The notes: generated by a model from the letters alone, not told the origin. A DNA stretch of 64,000 nucleotides from Caulobacter sp. FWC2 (GCF_002742625.1 NZ_PEBF01000001.1:4960001-5024000), one strand, 5' to 3'. Shown: positions 38,901 through 49,767, counted from the first letter of the stretch. Numbers and translations are program-made.

Positions 38901-39418
38901 CCCACCCGAAACCGCAGCAACGAGCCGTTCCAAAGGTCGTCGTCGCGGTCCTCCTCGACGAGGTCACGGACGCCGGGATAGCTCGCCGCCGCCTGCCGCC
39001 AGAAGGCCAGGGCGCCGACGTTGCGACGAACCACCGCCGCCTCCCAGAGGCCCCAGGCGGTGCCGAACAGCGCGTGGGCGGCGGCCAGGCCCACGCCGCG
39101 TCGGCGGTGCTTGCGAACGACAAAGAACTCGGCCACCGCGCGGTCGATCGGAGTCGCCGAGTGGGCGACGTCGTTGACCAGGGCGAAGCCGACCGGCAGG
39201 CCCTTGATCCGGAACAGCCAGGCCTGGCGCGTCGGGTCGGTCCAGTAGGTTTCCAGACCGGGATAGTCGGAATAGCGACCGTCCGGCTCCAGTTCGCCCT
39301 CGACCTCGCGGTCGAACCAGAGTTCCGAGAAGTCGTGGATGTAGAGCTGCATGAGGTTGGCGACGATCGACGCCGCCTCGGGGCCGGCCTTGGAGACGAC
39401 GAGATCCGCGCGGCTCAC
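38897..39418 (-). CDS. GNAT family N-acetyltransferase
   Basis: A 173-residue protein from GTG 39418. The acetyl-CoA binding loop is RKHRRRGVGLAAAHALF (Arg/Gln-x-x-Gly-x-Gly/Ala type), after the core strand AVAEFFVV. Substrate unknown. There is no good ribosome binding site at the GTG, which overlaps the TGA of a 24-codon upstream frame by the pattern GTGA; translation may depend on that upstream frame. Confidence 0.85.
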   Translation of the reverse strand: MSRADLVVSKAGPEAASIVANLMQLYIHDFSELWFDREVEGELEPDGRYSDYPGLETYWTDPTRQAWLFRIKGLPVGFALVNDVAHSATPIDRAVAEFFVVRKHRRRGVGLAAAHALFGTAWGLWEAAVVRRNVGALAFWRQAAASYPGVRDLVEEDRDDDLWNGSLLRFRVG

Positions 39419-39489
39419 CGGGAGGTCTCGATGATCGCTGGCGGCCCGCCGTCCCGGACCTGCCCTATCGGCGTCATCACGATCGACAT
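39415..39489 (-). CDS. 24-residue upstream ORF or gene remnant
   Basis: Open frame from ATG 39489 to TGA 39415 with a strong GGAGG seven bases upstream of the ATG. The peptide begins MSIVMTPIGQVRDGG. The stop overlaps the GTG of the acetyltransferase gene in another frame. It could be a leader peptide that couples translation, or the remnant of a gene; the MTPIG start recalls TsaA/TrmO-like proteins, but too little is present to claim it. Confidence 0.4.
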   Translation of the reverse strand: MSIVMTPIGQVRDGGPPAIIETSR

Positions 39490-39547
39490 GGCGTTTCCTC
39501 CGTGTGCGACAGGTTGTCGCGGCCGAACTTCAGCCTAAGTTGGGAGG

Positions 39548-40729
39548 ATGATCGAAGCCCTGCTCTCCAAAATGATCAAGACCGGCGATTTCACGGCGCA
39601 CCTGCCGGGAGGTCGCGTCGTCAAGGCGGGGGACGGCACGGGGCCGTCGGTGGCCATCCGGATCAACAGCCGGGGGCTTCGCCGGCTGGCCAATCCCAGC
39701 CTGGGCCTGGGCGAAGGCTACATGGAAGGCGACATCGTCTTCGAACAGGGCTCGATCTCGGACCTCCTGACCATCGTCGGCGAAAGCGGAGGCCGCAAGC
39801 CCAAGCGCGGCTCGGCCTTCACCCGCTTGCGCAAGGCGCTGAAGCGGCGGGTGCAGCAGGTCAACGATCGCGTGGCCTCGCGCAAGAACGTCTCGCATCA
39901 CTACGACCTGTCGAACGACCTCTATCGCCGGTTCCTCGACATCGACATGCAGTACAGCTGCGCCTATTTCGAGCGTCCGGACATGACGCTGGAAGAGGCC
40001 CAGGCCGCCAAAAAGGCCCTGATCGGCCGCAAGCTGCTGATCAAGCCGGGCATGAAGACGCTCGATATCGGCTCGGGCTGGGGCGGGCTGTCCATGACGC
40101 TGGCCCAGGACTTCGGGGCCCAGATGACGGGCGTGACCCTGTCGACCGAACAGCTGGCCCTGGCCAAGGAACGCGCCGAGAAGGCGGGACTGGCCGACAA
40201 GACCGACTTCCGCCTGACCGACTATCGCGACCTCAATGAGACGTTCGACCGCATCGTCTCGGTCGGCATGCTGGAACACGTCGGCGCGCCGAACTTCCGG
40301 ACCTATTTCGAGACCATCGCCAAGCTGCTGGACGAGGACGGCGTGGCCCTGGTCCACTCGATCGGCAAGATGCACGGGCCGGGCGCGACCAACGCCTTCA
40401 CCCAGAAATACATCTTCCCCGGCGGCTATATCCCCGGCCTGTCGGAGATCGTCACGGCCATCGAGCAGGCCGGCCTTTGGATCACCGACGTCGAGATCCT
40501 GCGCTTGCACTATGCCGAGACCTGCCGGATCTGGCGCGAGCGGTTCATGGCCGATCCGGACATCCCGACGATGTTCGACGCGCGGTTCCGGCGGATGTGG
40601 GAGTTCTATCTGGCGGGCGCCGAGCTGGGCTTCCGCCACGGCGGCCACATGGTCTTCCAGATCCAGCTGGCCAAGAAGCGGGACGCCACGCCGCTGACCC
40701 GGGACTATCTGCTGAAGGCGGCGGGGTAG
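39548..40729 (+). CDS. Cyclopropane-fatty-acyl-phospholipid synthase-like methyltransferase
   Basis: A 393-residue SAM-dependent enzyme of the Cfa/CmaS family, which adds a methylene bridge to unsaturated acyl chains of membrane lipids. An N-terminal lipid-interacting part (about 1-105) precedes NVSHHYDLSNDLYRRFLDIDMQYSCAYFE. SAM-binding LDIGSGWGGLSMTLAQ, then VGMLEHVG and the active-site region HSIGKMHGPGATNAFTQKYIFPGGYIPGLSE. Length is close to E. coli Cfa (382). Exact modification is not certain. Confidence 0.93.
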   Translation: MIEALLSKMIKTGDFTAHLPGGRVVKAGDGTGPSVAIRINSRGLRRLANPSLGLGEGYMEGDIVFEQGSISDLLTIVGESGGRKPKRGSAFTRLRKALKRRVQQVNDRVASRKNVSHHYDLSNDLYRRFLDIDMQYSCAYFERPDMTLEEAQAAKKALIGRKLLIKPGMKTLDIGSGWGGLSMTLAQDFGAQMTGVTLSTEQLALAKERAEKAGLADKTDFRLTDYRDLNETFDRIVSVGMLEHVGAPNFRTYFETIAKLLDEDGVALVHSIGKMHGPGATNAFTQKYIFPGGYIPGLSEIVTAIEQAGLWITDVEILRLHYAETCRIWRERFMADPDIPTMFDARFRRMWEFYLAGAELGFRHGGHMVFQIQLAKKRDATPLTRDYLLKAAG

Positions 40730-40733
40730 CCCC

Positions 40734-40857
40734 CAACACCGCTTATCCCCGCGAAAGCGGGGACCCAAGCCGAGGCAGTGGACTAGGGCTGGACCGCGCC
40801 ACCAACCGAAAGCCAGCTTGGGTCCCCGCTTTCGCGGGGATGAGCGGATTGTGTTGG
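40734..40857. repeat. Paired inverted repeat, type 1
   Basis: Arms at 40740-40770 and 40816-40847, inverted, each with a hairpin CCCCGC-GAAA-GCGGGG or its complement and flank ACCCAAGC. Short outer extensions (CCAACAC and GTGTTGG) lengthen the pairing. Located between the cyclopropane-synthase-like gene and the permease. Confidence 0.9.
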
Positions 40858-40923
40858 TTGAATCGCATGGCTATTAGCGCCACTCGAAAGACCGCATCGG
40901 CGGCCGACTAGCCGAGAGCCGCC

Positions 40924-42327
40924 ATGGCCCCGTTCCGCGCCGCCGACCTCCTCCGCCGCAAGCCCGTCGCCCAGGTTCTGGGCGAGCATCCGCCCGAGCA
41001 CCTGCCGCGCACGATCGGCCTGTTCCAGTTGACCATGCTGGGCGTGGGCGCCACGATCGGCACCGGCATCTTCGTGGCCCTGACCACCGCCGTACCGGCG
41101 GCGGGTCCGGCGGTGATCCTGTCGTTCGTGCTGGCCGGGATCACGGCGGCCCTGACGGCCCTGTGCTACGCCGAGCTGGCCTCGACCATCCCGGTGTCGG
41201 GCTCCTCGTACTCCTACGCCTACGCCACCCTGGGCGAGTTCGTCGCCTTCATCGTCGGCGCGTGCCTGCTGCTGGAATACGCCGTTTCCGCCTCGGCCAT
41301 CGCCGTGGGCTGGGGCCAGTATCTGAACGAGATGCTGGTCGACCTGATCGGCGTGAAGATGCCCGACGCCATCGCCAAGGCGCCGGGCGCGGGCGGGGTG
41401 TTCAACCTGCCGGCCGTGGTGCTGGTCGGGGCCTGCATGGTGCTGCTGCTGCGCGGGGTGAAGGAGTCGACGACGATCAATGCCATCCTGGTGGTGCTGA
41501 AGCTGCTGGTCCTGCTGTTCTTCGTGGTCATCGCCTTCAGCGGCTTCCACGCCGGCAACCTGACGCCGTTCATGCCGATGGGCGTGGCGGGCGTGGGCGC
41601 GGCCGCCTCGTCGATCTTCTTTTCCTATATCGGCATCGACGCGGTCTCGACCGCCGGCGAGGAGGTCAAGGACCCGCGCAAGACCCTGCCGCTGGGCATC
41701 GTGCTGTCCCTGCTGATCGTCACGGCGGTCTACATCCTGGTCGCCCTGGCCGCCGTCGGGGCCCAGCCCTGGACCGCTTTCAAGGGCCAGGAAGCCGGCC
41801 TGGCGGTGATCCTGCGCAACCTGACGGGCCAGGCCTGGACCTCGCTGATCCTGTGCGTCGGGGCGATCGTGTCGATCTTCTCGATCACCCTGGTGGTCAT
41901 GTACGGCCAGACGCGGATCCTCTACGCCATGAGCCGCGATGGCCTGCTGCCCAAGGTGTTCCAGCGCCTGCATCCCAAGACCCGCAGCCCGGACCTCAAT
42001 ACCTATATCGTGGCAGCCTTCATCGCCGTGCTGGCGGCCTTCGTGCCGCTGGACGTGCTGGTCAACCTGACCAGCATGGGCACCCTGATCGCCTTCGCCA
42101 TCGTCTCGCTTGGGGTAATCATCCTGCGCCGAACCCAGCCGGATCTGCCGCGCGGCTACCGCGTACCGCTCTATCCGGTCGTGCCGGTGCTGAGCGTGGC
42201 GTTCTGCGGGTATCTGATCGTCGGACTGCCGCTGGATACGTGGCTGCTGTTCGCGGTGTGGGTGGCGGCGGCCTGCGCGATATACTTCGGGTATTCGCGG
42301 AAGAACTCCATGCTTAATCTGGCCTAA
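40924..42327 (+). CDS. APC family amino acid permease
   Basis: A 467-residue transporter with 12 hydrophobic segments. The first helix carries GVGATIGTGIFVALTTAVPAAGPAVILSF, the substrate-binding signature of the amino acid/polyamine/organocation family. ELASTIPVSGSSYSYAYATLGE follows, then FFSYIGIDAVSTAGEEVKDPRKTLP in helix 6. The pattern is that of cationic-amino-acid-transporter-like (YfnA/CAT) permeases. Substrate not certain. Confidence 0.92.
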   Translation: MAPFRAADLLRRKPVAQVLGEHPPEHLPRTIGLFQLTMLGVGATIGTGIFVALTTAVPAAGPAVILSFVLAGITAALTALCYAELASTIPVSGSSYSYAYATLGEFVAFIVGACLLLEYAVSASAIAVGWGQYLNEMLVDLIGVKMPDAIAKAPGAGGVFNLPAVVLVGACMVLLLRGVKESTTINAILVVLKLLVLLFFVVIAFSGFHAGNLTPFMPMGVAGVGAAASSIFFSYIGIDAVSTAGEEVKDPRKTLPLGIVLSLLIVTAVYILVALAAVGAQPWTAFKGQEAGLAVILRNLTGQAWTSLILCVGAIVSIFSITLVVMYGQTRILYAMSRDGLLPKVFQRLHPKTRSPDLNTYIVAAFIAVLAAFVPLDVLVNLTSMGTLIAFAIVSLGVIILRRTQPDLPRGYRVPLYPVVPVLSVAFCGYLIVGLPLDTWLLFAVWVAAACAIYFGYSRKNSMLNLA

Positions 42328-42336
42328 CACCAAAAC

Positions 42337-42367
42337 CGCTCATCCCCGCGAAAGCGGGGACCCAAGC
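42337..42367. repeat. Type 1 repeat, left arm of the pair around the GIY-YIG gene
   Basis: Contains CCCCGC-GAAA-GCGGGG followed by ACCCAAGCT; the inverted partner is at 42745-42776 on the other side of the GIY-YIG gene. The hairpin also lies between the convergent permease and GIY-YIG genes. Confidence 0.9.
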
Positions 42368-42386
42368 TGAGTTGGCGCGATAGGAC

Positions 42387-42680
42387 TCAGCAGTTCAGTG
42401 TCTCGGAGAGATCGGCCCAAGTGGGGTTCAGGGTCTCGATCAATTGGATTTTCCAAGCGCGGTTCCACTTCTTGATCTGCCGCTCGCGCGTGAAAGCTCC
42501 CTCCCGCGTTTCGCCCATCTCGTACCAGACGAGCCGATCAACGCCGTACTTCGAGGTGAAGCCCTTGCGGAGCTTCTGCTGATGCTCCCAGATGCGACGC
42601 GCGAGGTCGTCGGTATGGCCGCAGTAGAGCGTGCCATAGGGCCTACTGGCCAGCAGGTAGACGCAGAACATCTTGTCCAT
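42387..42680 (-). CDS. GIY-YIG domain protein (UPF0213-like)
   Basis: A 97-residue single-domain protein from ATG 42680. GIY-YIG nuclease pattern: CVYLLASRPYGTLYCGHTDDLARRIWEH, with Tyr8, the LYCG variant of YIG and Arg at about 29. TREGAFTRERQIKKWNR carries the Glu region of the UPF0213/YhbQ-like group. Activity of this small group is poorly known. The gene is bracketed by inverted type 1 repeats (42337-42367 and 42745-42776), so the unit resembles a small mobile or repeat-linked cassette. Confidence 0.9.
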   Translation of the reverse strand: MDKMFCVYLLASRPYGTLYCGHTDDLARRIWEHQQKLRKGFTSKYGVDRLVWYEMGETREGAFTRERQIKKWNRAWKIQLIETLNPTWADLSETLNC

Positions 42681-42744
42681 GATCGCGCTCGCTTTGAGAA
42701 CACATCATGAACATACGCCAGCCACACTCGCAACAGGAGATTCG

Positions 42745-42776
42745 GCTTGGGTCCCCGCTTTCGCGGGGATGAGCGG
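42745..42776. repeat. Type 1 repeat, right arm of the pair around the GIY-YIG gene
   Basis: Inverted copy of 42337-42367 (GCTTGGGTCCCCGCTTTCGC core), upstream of the GIY-YIG start and just beyond the glmS stop. Confidence 0.9.
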
Positions 42777-42809
42777 CGTTTGTTGATGCGGGTGGAGCGG
42801 TTAGCGCCC

Positions 42810-44630
<1,821 letters not shown>

Positions 44631-44790
44631 GGGCCATGATCCCTTGTAGAACGCGTCGACAGGATTATCCCTAGCCGCGCGAGGATTTCGAAGTCGGCCT
44701 TTAGCACTCGCTCAAGGCCGTCTCCCGTAAATCTGCATTTCGGATCGTTTCGCGGTCCGACGATGGCTTCAAAGAGACGACAAAGCGACC

Positions 44791-46137
44791 ATGAGCAAGC
44801 GCGCCTATTTCGGCACCGACGGCATCCGGGGCCAGGCCAACAAGCATCCGATGACCGCCGAGGTCGCCCTGCGCGTCGGCCTCGCCGCCGGCAAGCTGTT
44901 CCGCTCGCAGGACGAGCGCCGCCACCTGGTGGTGATCGGCAAGGACACCCGCCTGTCGGGCTACATGATCGAGCCCGCCCTGGTCGCGGGCCTGGCCAGC
45001 GTCGGCATGGACGTGCGGCTGTTTGGCCCCCTGCCCACCCCGGCCGTGGCCATGATGACCCGCTCGATGCGCGCCGACCTGGGGATCATGATCTCGGCCA
45101 GCCACAACGATTTCGCCGACAACGGCATCAAGCTGTTCGGTCCCGACGGCTACAAGCTGTCCGACGCCCAGGAGCTGAAGATCGAGGCCCTGATGGACGA
45201 GGGCCTGCAGGAAGGCCTGGCCGCCCCGCGCGACCTGGGTCGCGTCAAGCGCATCGACGACGCCCAGGCCCGGTATATCGAGATCGTCAAGGCGACCTTC
45301 CCGCGCCACATGAACCTGTCGGGCCTGCGCGTCGTCATCGATTGCGCCAACGGCGCGGCCTACAAGGTGGCGCCCGAGGCCCTGTACGAGCTGGGCGCCG
45401 AGGTGTTCCCGGTCGGCGTCACCCCGAACGGCACGAACATCAACGCCGAGTGCGGCTCGACCCATCCCGAGGCGATGGCCAGGATGGTCCGCGAATACCG
45501 CGCCGACATCGGCATCGCCCTGGACGGCGACGCCGACCGCCTGGTGATCTGCGACGAGAAGGGCGTGGTCGTCGACGGCGACCAGATCATGGCCATCATC
45601 GCCACGGCCCTGGCCAGCGCCGGAAGCCTGAAGGGCGGCGGCGTCGTGGCCACCGTGATGTCGAACCTGGGCCTCGAGCGCCAGCTGAACGGCCTGGGCC
45701 TCTCCCTGGAACGCACCTCGGTCGGCGACCGCTACGTCATGCAGCGGATGCGCGAGGGCGGCTTCAACCTGGGCGGCGAGCAGTCGGGCCACGTGATCCT
45801 GTCGGACCTGTCGACCACGGGCGATGGCCTGATCGCCGCCCTGCAGGTGTTGGCCGTGATGGTCCAGACCGGCAAGCCGATGAGCGCGCTCGGCCGTCAG
45901 TTCGAGCCCGTGCCGCAGCTGCTGGAAAACGTCCGCTTCGCCGGCGGCAAGCCGCTGGAGAACAAGGCCGTGAAGGAAGCGATCGCCGACGGCGAGAGCC
46001 AGCTGAACGGCGCCGGCCGCATCGTCGTGCGCGCCTCCGGCACCGAACCGCTGATCCGCATCATGGCCGAGGGCGACGACCCGGCCCTGGTGAAGAAGGT
46101 CGTGAAGTCGATCGTGACGGCGGTGAAGGCGGCTTAG
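44791..46137 (+). CDS. glmM: Phosphoglucosamine mutase
   Basis: Converts glucosamine-6-phosphate to glucosamine-1-phosphate for cell-wall and LPS precursors. The 448-residue protein starts at ATG 44791. Phosphoserine loop [17 protein letters not shown] (Ser104), metal loop DGDADR, sugar-binding GEQSGHVI and phosphate-binding [12 protein letters not shown]. Divergent from glmS with 160 bases between starts, so the two pathway genes may share a control region. Its stop overlaps that of the convergent DUF6065 gene. Confidence 0.98.
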   Translation: MSKRAYFGTDGIRGQANKHPMTAEVALRVGLAAGKLFRSQDERRHLVVIGKDTRLSGYMIEPALVAGLASVGMDVRLFGPLPTPAVAMMTRSMRADLGIMISASHNDFADNGIKLFGPDGYKLSDAQELKIEALMDEGLQEGLAAPRDLGRVKRIDDAQARYIEIVKATFPRHMNLSGLRVVIDCANGAAYKVAPEALYELGAEVFPVGVTPNGTNINAECGSTHPEAMARMVREYRADIGIALDGDADRLVICDEKGVVVDGDQIMAIIATALASAGSLKGGGVVATVMSNLGLERQLNGLGLSLERTSVGDRYVMQRMREGGFNLGGEQSGHVILSDLSTTGDGLIAALQVLAVMVQTGKPMSALGRQFEPVPQLLENVRFAGGKPLENKAVKEAIADGESQLNGAGRIVVRASGTEPLIRIMAEGDDPALVKKVVKSIVTAVKAA

Positions 46138-46880
46138 GCCCCTACCTTCGGGGCCTTCATCCGCCGCTTGTTGACGTGGTGGCTGGGGGCCTCGGCGTTG
46201 ATCTCTTCCGGGTACTCGCCCTTGAAGTAGAAGCGCTGCCAGGCCTCTTTGGTGGCCTCCGGGTCGCGCTTGAAGATCAGCTTGTTGAACTCGCTGCGCT
46301 TCTCGGCCCAGACGTCGTACTGGCGACGCAAATCCGCGTTGGAGTTCATCGAGCGGATCACCGGCTGGAAAGCCTCCATCGGCTTGTCCTGGATCGGCAT
46401 GATGAAGCAGAAGGTCTCGCCCTTCTCGAACCGCACCGTGCCCGGCCGCGTGAACATCCAGTTCATCGTGAAGGGGAAGGGCAGCCAGTCGGTCTCGATC
46501 ACGCCGGCCAGCGGCTGGATGCCGTCCTTGATGTGATTGGGCGGCCCCATGGTCATCAGCGACCAGCCCGGCGGCGTGCGGAACAGATAGCCGGTGTGGA
46601 AGGTCACCACGCCCCGGGTGAAGTGCGACTTCACGAAGTCGGTGAAGCCCGGATACGGATGGTCGGGCTGGAACTTGATGCACTCCTGGTGCGCCCCGCC
46701 GTCCCAGCTCATCGAGAAGCCGACCGGGCAGAGGATGTCCCAGCCGGTGGTGTTGGCCATGGTCAGCGGCAGGCAGCGATAGGGGTGGCGGTCGGCGAAA
46801 TGATCCATCCACGCCCGCTGCGGGCGGCCCGGCACGATATCCGGCGGACGGTTCTCGGTGGGATAGCACTCCAGTTCCAT
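46134..46880 (-). CDS. DUF6065 family protein
   Basis: A 248-residue protein from ATG 46880. It begins [18 protein letters not shown], followed by [31 protein letters not shown], the recognisable start of DUF6065. [57 protein letters not shown] and [13 protein letters not shown] follow. Soluble, no signal peptide. Function unknown; the beta-rich central part with conserved Trp, His and Asn could be a cupin-like or enzymatic fold, but that is a guess. Convergent with glmM, overlapping by four bases. Confidence 0.82.
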   Translation of the reverse strand: MELECYPTENRPPDIVPGRPQRAWMDHFADRHPYRCLPLTMANTTGWDILCPVGFSMSWDGGAHQECIKFQPDHPYPGFTDFVKSHFTRGVVTFHTGYLFRTPPGWSLMTMGPPNHIKDGIQPLAGVIETDWLPFPFTMNWMFTRPGTVRFEKGETFCFIMPIQDKPMEAFQPVIRSMNSNADLRRQYDVWAEKRSEFNKLIFKRDPEATKEAWQRFYFKGEYPEEINAEAPSHHVNKRRMKAPKVGA

Positions 46881-46979
46881 GCCGGCCTTCGTCCTTGTCT
46901 TCCTACCCTGATCGTCAGGTCTAGCGCTCGCGAGGCGAGGCCGTCCAGCGTCCAAACCAACGCCATACATCCACCCGAT

Positions 46980-47099
46980 CTCCCCGGCGAAAGCCGGGGC
47001 CCAGATCGAACCCAGAGCGCGCGTTGATTTGGCTGGGAAGAAGGGCGTGATCACCCCGGTCTCCCAGGATGAATCTGGGCCCCGGCTTTCGCCGGGGAG
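46980..47099. repeat. Paired inverted repeat, diverged type 1
   Basis: Arms CTCCCCGGC-GAAA-GCCGGGG (from 46980) and the inverse CCCCGGC-TTTC-GCCGGGGAG (to 47099), with CCCAGAT flanks. Same layout as type 1 with the stem changed from CCCCGC to CCCCGGC. It fills most of the 269-base gap between two divergent genes, so promoters here must be short or inside the repeat. Confidence 0.85.
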
Positions 47100-47149
47100 A
47101 GCGGAATTTGGAATTGGAAGCAGGGGCCAGGCCCCTTAAACAGCCTCGC

Positions 47150-47656
47150 ATGAAGACCCGAACCGACCTCTTCGCCTTCTTCGACGCGCACGGCGTGAAG
47201 CACTCGACCCTTGACCACCCGCCGGTGTTCCGCGTCGAGGAGGGGCTGGAGATCAAGGCCGCCCTGCCGGGCGGACACACCAAGAACCTGTTCCTCAAGG
47301 ACGCCAAGGGCCAGCTGTGGCTGATCTCGGCCCTGGGCGAGACCACGATCGACCTCAAGCGCCTGCACACGGTGATCGGCTCGGGCCGGCTGTCGTTCGG
47401 CCCCGAGGCGATGATGATCGAGACCCTGGGCGTGACGCCGGGCTCGGTCACCGCCTTCGGCCTGATCAACGACACCGAGCGGCGGGTGCGTTTCGTGCTG
47501 GACAAGGCCCTGGCCGACAGCGACCCGGTGAACTTCCACCCCTTAAGCAACGACGCCACCACGGCGGTGTCGCAGGCCGACTTCCGCAAGTTCCTGGCGG
47601 TGCTGGGGATCGCGCCGATGATCGTGGATTTTGAGGCGATGCAGGTAGTGGACTAG
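47150..47656 (+). CDS. Prolyl-tRNA editing protein (YbaK/ProX family)
   Basis: A 168-residue free-standing editing domain that removes wrongly attached amino acids (typically Ala) from tRNA-Pro. ATG 47150 is chosen by homology. Signature: [18 protein letters not shown] N-terminus ([15 protein letters not shown]), [14 protein letters not shown] with the conserved Lys, [16 protein letters not shown] and [13 protein letters not shown]. This fits ProXp-ala (PrdX) better than YbaK proper. No linked prolyl-tRNA synthetase. Confidence 0.92.
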   Translation: MKTRTDLFAFFDAHGVKHSTLDHPPVFRVEEGLEIKAALPGGHTKNLFLKDAKGQLWLISALGETTIDLKRLHTVIGSGRLSFGPEAMMIETLGVTPGSVTAFGLINDTERRVRFVLDKALADSDPVNFHPLSNDATTAVSQADFRKFLAVLGIAPMIVDFEAMQVVD

Positions 47657-47663
47657 CCCCAAT

Positions 47664-47773
47664 CCGCTCATCCCCGCGAAAGCGGGGACCCAAGCGGATT
47701 TTCGGGGTGCTGCTCGGTCGTGATCTCGCCTGCGGACTCGGTTTGGGTCCCCGCTTTCGCGGGGATGAGCGGG
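47664..47773. repeat. Paired inverted repeat, type 1
   Basis: Arms at 47664-47695 (CTCATCCCCGCGAAAGCGGG core) and 47751-47772 (inverted). Nearly identical to the copies at 40740 and 42337. Located between the editing-protein gene and cnoX. Confidence 0.9.
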
Positions 47774-47867
47774 TAATGGATCGTGCGACCAAGACATTGC
47801 GCCTCGCCCCTTGAAGGACCATCTTGCGGCTTCGAGCGTTCCCACCTTGAGTACACGAGAGACACCG

Positions 47868-48764
47868 ATGCTGATCGGCGAGAAGCCCGCGACCTCCACC
47901 ACGAGCGAGCACATCAAGGACGGTACGGACGCCAGCTTCATGGCCGACGTGATCGAGGCCTCCAAGACCCAGCCGGTCATAGTCGACTTCTGGGCCACAT
48001 GGTGCGGCCCGTGCCGCCAGCTGACGCCCGCGCTCGAAAAGGTCGTCAACGCCGCCAAGGGCGCGGTGAAGCTGGTCAAGATCGATGTCGACGCCAATCC
48101 GGGCTTCGCCGGCCAGCTGCGCGTGCAGTCCATCCCGACGGTCTACGCTTTCGTGGATGGGCGTCCGGTTGACGCGTTCCAGGGCGCCCTGCCCGAGAGC
48201 CAGGTCAAGGCCTTCGTCGAGAAGCTGGGCGGCGCGGGCGGCCCCAGCGCCATCGACGACCTGATCGCGCTGGGCAAGGAATCGTTGGAGATCGGCGACA
48301 TCGGCGGCGCGGCCCAGGCCTTCGCCCAGGCCCTGCAGACCGATCCCGAGAACATCAAGGCCCTGGGCGGCATAGCGCGCGCCTATCTGCTGGGCGGCGA
48401 CATGGAAGGCGCGGCCGAGGTCGTGGCCATGGCCCCCGCCGACGCCAAGGACCCGGACCTGGACGCCGCCCGCGCCGCCCTGGCGCTGGCCCAGGACGCG
48501 CCGTCCGAGACCGCCGCCTTCGAACAGCGGCTGGCCGCCGATCCCGACGACCACGAGGCCCGCCTGGAGCTGGCCAAGGCCCTGGCCGGGACCGGGCGGC
48601 TGCAGGAGGCGGCCGACCACCTTCTGGCCATCATCGCCCGCGACCGTGCCTGGAACGACGATGCGGCCCGCAAGCAGCTGCTGACGGTGTTCGAGGCCGC
48701 CGGACCGACCTCCGAGGTCGCCAAGCAAGGACGGCGGAAGCTGTCGTCGATCCTGTTCAGCTAA
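47868..48764 (+). CDS. cnoX: CnoX-type thioredoxin-TPR chaperedoxin
   Basis: A 298-residue cytosolic protein: an N-terminal thioredoxin domain (about 20-125) and a TPR-like helical part. The active site is WCGPC (Cys46, Cys49). In E. coli CnoX (YbbN) it is inactive, whereas Caulobacter CnoX is reported to keep an active thioredoxin. CnoX protects proteins from oxidation and passes them to GroEL. The start is chosen at ATG 47868; earlier in-frame TTG codons exist. It is followed by LonN-domain and Trm112-like genes. Confidence 0.9.
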   Translation: MLIGEKPATSTTSEHIKDGTDASFMADVIEASKTQPVIVDFWATWCGPCRQLTPALEKVVNAAKGAVKLVKIDVDANPGFAGQLRVQSIPTVYAFVDGRPVDAFQGALPESQVKAFVEKLGGAGGPSAIDDLIALGKESLEIGDIGGAAQAFAQALQTDPENIKALGGIARAYLLGGDMEGAAEVVAMAPADAKDPDLDAARAALALAQDAPSETAAFEQRLAADPDDHEARLELAKALAGTGRLQEAADHLLAIIARDRAWNDDAARKQLLTVFEAAGPTSEVAKQGRRKLSSILFS

Positions 48765-48831
48765 ATCTGGCAGCCGAAAGTGGCTGCCGGTTTCGGCGGC
48801 CGCCAAGCCGAGAAGGAAAGAGGAGCAAGGG

Positions 48832-49512
48832 ATGCAGGGGAACTACCGAAAGCTCGGTGACCTTCCGCTGGTGATCCCGGTGTTCCCGCTGGACGGGGTC
48901 CTGCTGCTGCCCGGCGGGCATTTGCCGCTGAACATCTTCGAACCGCGCTATCTGAACATGCTGGACGACGCCATGTCGGGCGAGCGGATCATCGGCATGG
49001 TCCAGACCCGTCCGCCGCCCGCCGGCCAGACCGAGGACCCGCATCGGCCCATGCTGGCCCCCGTCGGCTGCGCCGGCCGGGTGACCAGCTTCGCCGAGAC
49101 CAGCGATGGCCGCTACCTGGTCACCCTGACCGGCGTCTGCCGATTCAGGACTGGCGACGAACTGCCGGTGCGCACCCCCTATCGCCAGATCCGCGCCGAT
49201 TTCGCGCCTTATGAATCCGACCTGCGCGAGGACCAGAGCGGCGCCCGCACCGCCGCCGACATCGACCGCCTGCTGGGCGCCCTGCGCCGCTATCTCGACC
49301 ACCGGGGCCTGGCCATCGACTGGACCGACGCCGAGAGCGCGCCGTCCGACGCCCTGATCAACAGCCTGGCCATGGCCCTGCCCTTCGACCCGATGGAAAA
49401 GCAGGCCCTGCTGGAGGCCGAGACGATCTTCGAACGCAAGGCGACCCTGACGACGCTGCTGGAGATCGATGCGGCCTCGGGCGACGATGACGAACCGCAC
49501 TCTATTCAATAG
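48832..49512 (+). CDS. LON substrate-binding-domain protein
   Basis: A 226-residue protein matching the Lon N-terminal domain alone, without ATPase or protease parts: LPLVIPVFPLDGVLLLPGGHLPLNIFEPRYLNMLDDAM at the start, then GCAGRVTSFAETSDGRYLVTLTGVCRFR. C-terminal helices follow (DALINSLAMALPFDPMEKQALLEA). Role unknown; in several alphaproteobacteria it sits beside the thioredoxin-TPR gene, as here, suggesting a shared protein-quality role. Confidence 0.9.
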   Translation: MQGNYRKLGDLPLVIPVFPLDGVLLLPGGHLPLNIFEPRYLNMLDDAMSGERIIGMVQTRPPPAGQTEDPHRPMLAPVGCAGRVTSFAETSDGRYLVTLTGVCRFRTGDELPVRTPYRQIRADFAPYESDLREDQSGARTAADIDRLLGALRRYLDHRGLAIDWTDAESAPSDALINSLAMALPFDPMEKQALLEAETIFERKATLTTLLEIDAASGDDDEPHSIQ

Positions 49513-49537
49513 GCAAAGGGGCCAGTAGACACAGCCC

Positions 49538-49753
49538 ATGACCCAAGACGCCCCCGCCCCCCCTTCTTCGAATTCTGGCATCGACGTCGACCCGCGCCTG
49601 CTGGAAGTGCTGGTGTGCCCCGTGACTCGCGGCACGCTGGAATATGATCGCGCCAAGGGCGAACTGATCAGCCGCTCGGCCAAGCTAGCCTATCCGATCC
49701 GCGACGGCGTGCCGATCATGCTGCCGGAAGAGGCGCGGGAGCTGAGCGAGTAG
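49538..49753 (+). CDS. Trm112-like UPF0434 family protein
   Basis: A 71-residue protein with the UPF0434/YcaR core [20 protein letters not shown] and [23 protein letters not shown]. Related eukaryotic Trm112 is a zinc-binding partner of methyltransferases. Only one Cys is present here (in LVCP), so zinc binding is doubtful. The N-terminal Pro/Ser stretch is variable. It follows the LonN gene by 25 bases. Confidence 0.93.
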   Translation: MTQDAPAPPSSNSGIDVDPRLLEVLVCPVTRGTLEYDRAKGELISRSAKLAYPIRDGVPIMLPEEARELSE

Positions 49754-49767
49754 GGGCGACTCTAGAT

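Noticed and set aside
44701..44709. TTAGCACTC, half of a CIRCE element, between glmS and glmM
   Set aside because: The second half (GAGTGCTAA nine bases on) is missing, so HrcA binding is not supported.
44631..44790. glmS ribozyme or riboswitch upstream of glmS
   Set aside because: The gap is short, lacks ribozyme core features, and the ribozyme is mainly a Gram-positive feature.
44701..46869. Very long open frame opposite glmM
   Set aside because: It shadows glmM, has no ribosome binding site and is rich in Gly, Arg, Ala and His; GC-rich genes commonly leave such frames open.
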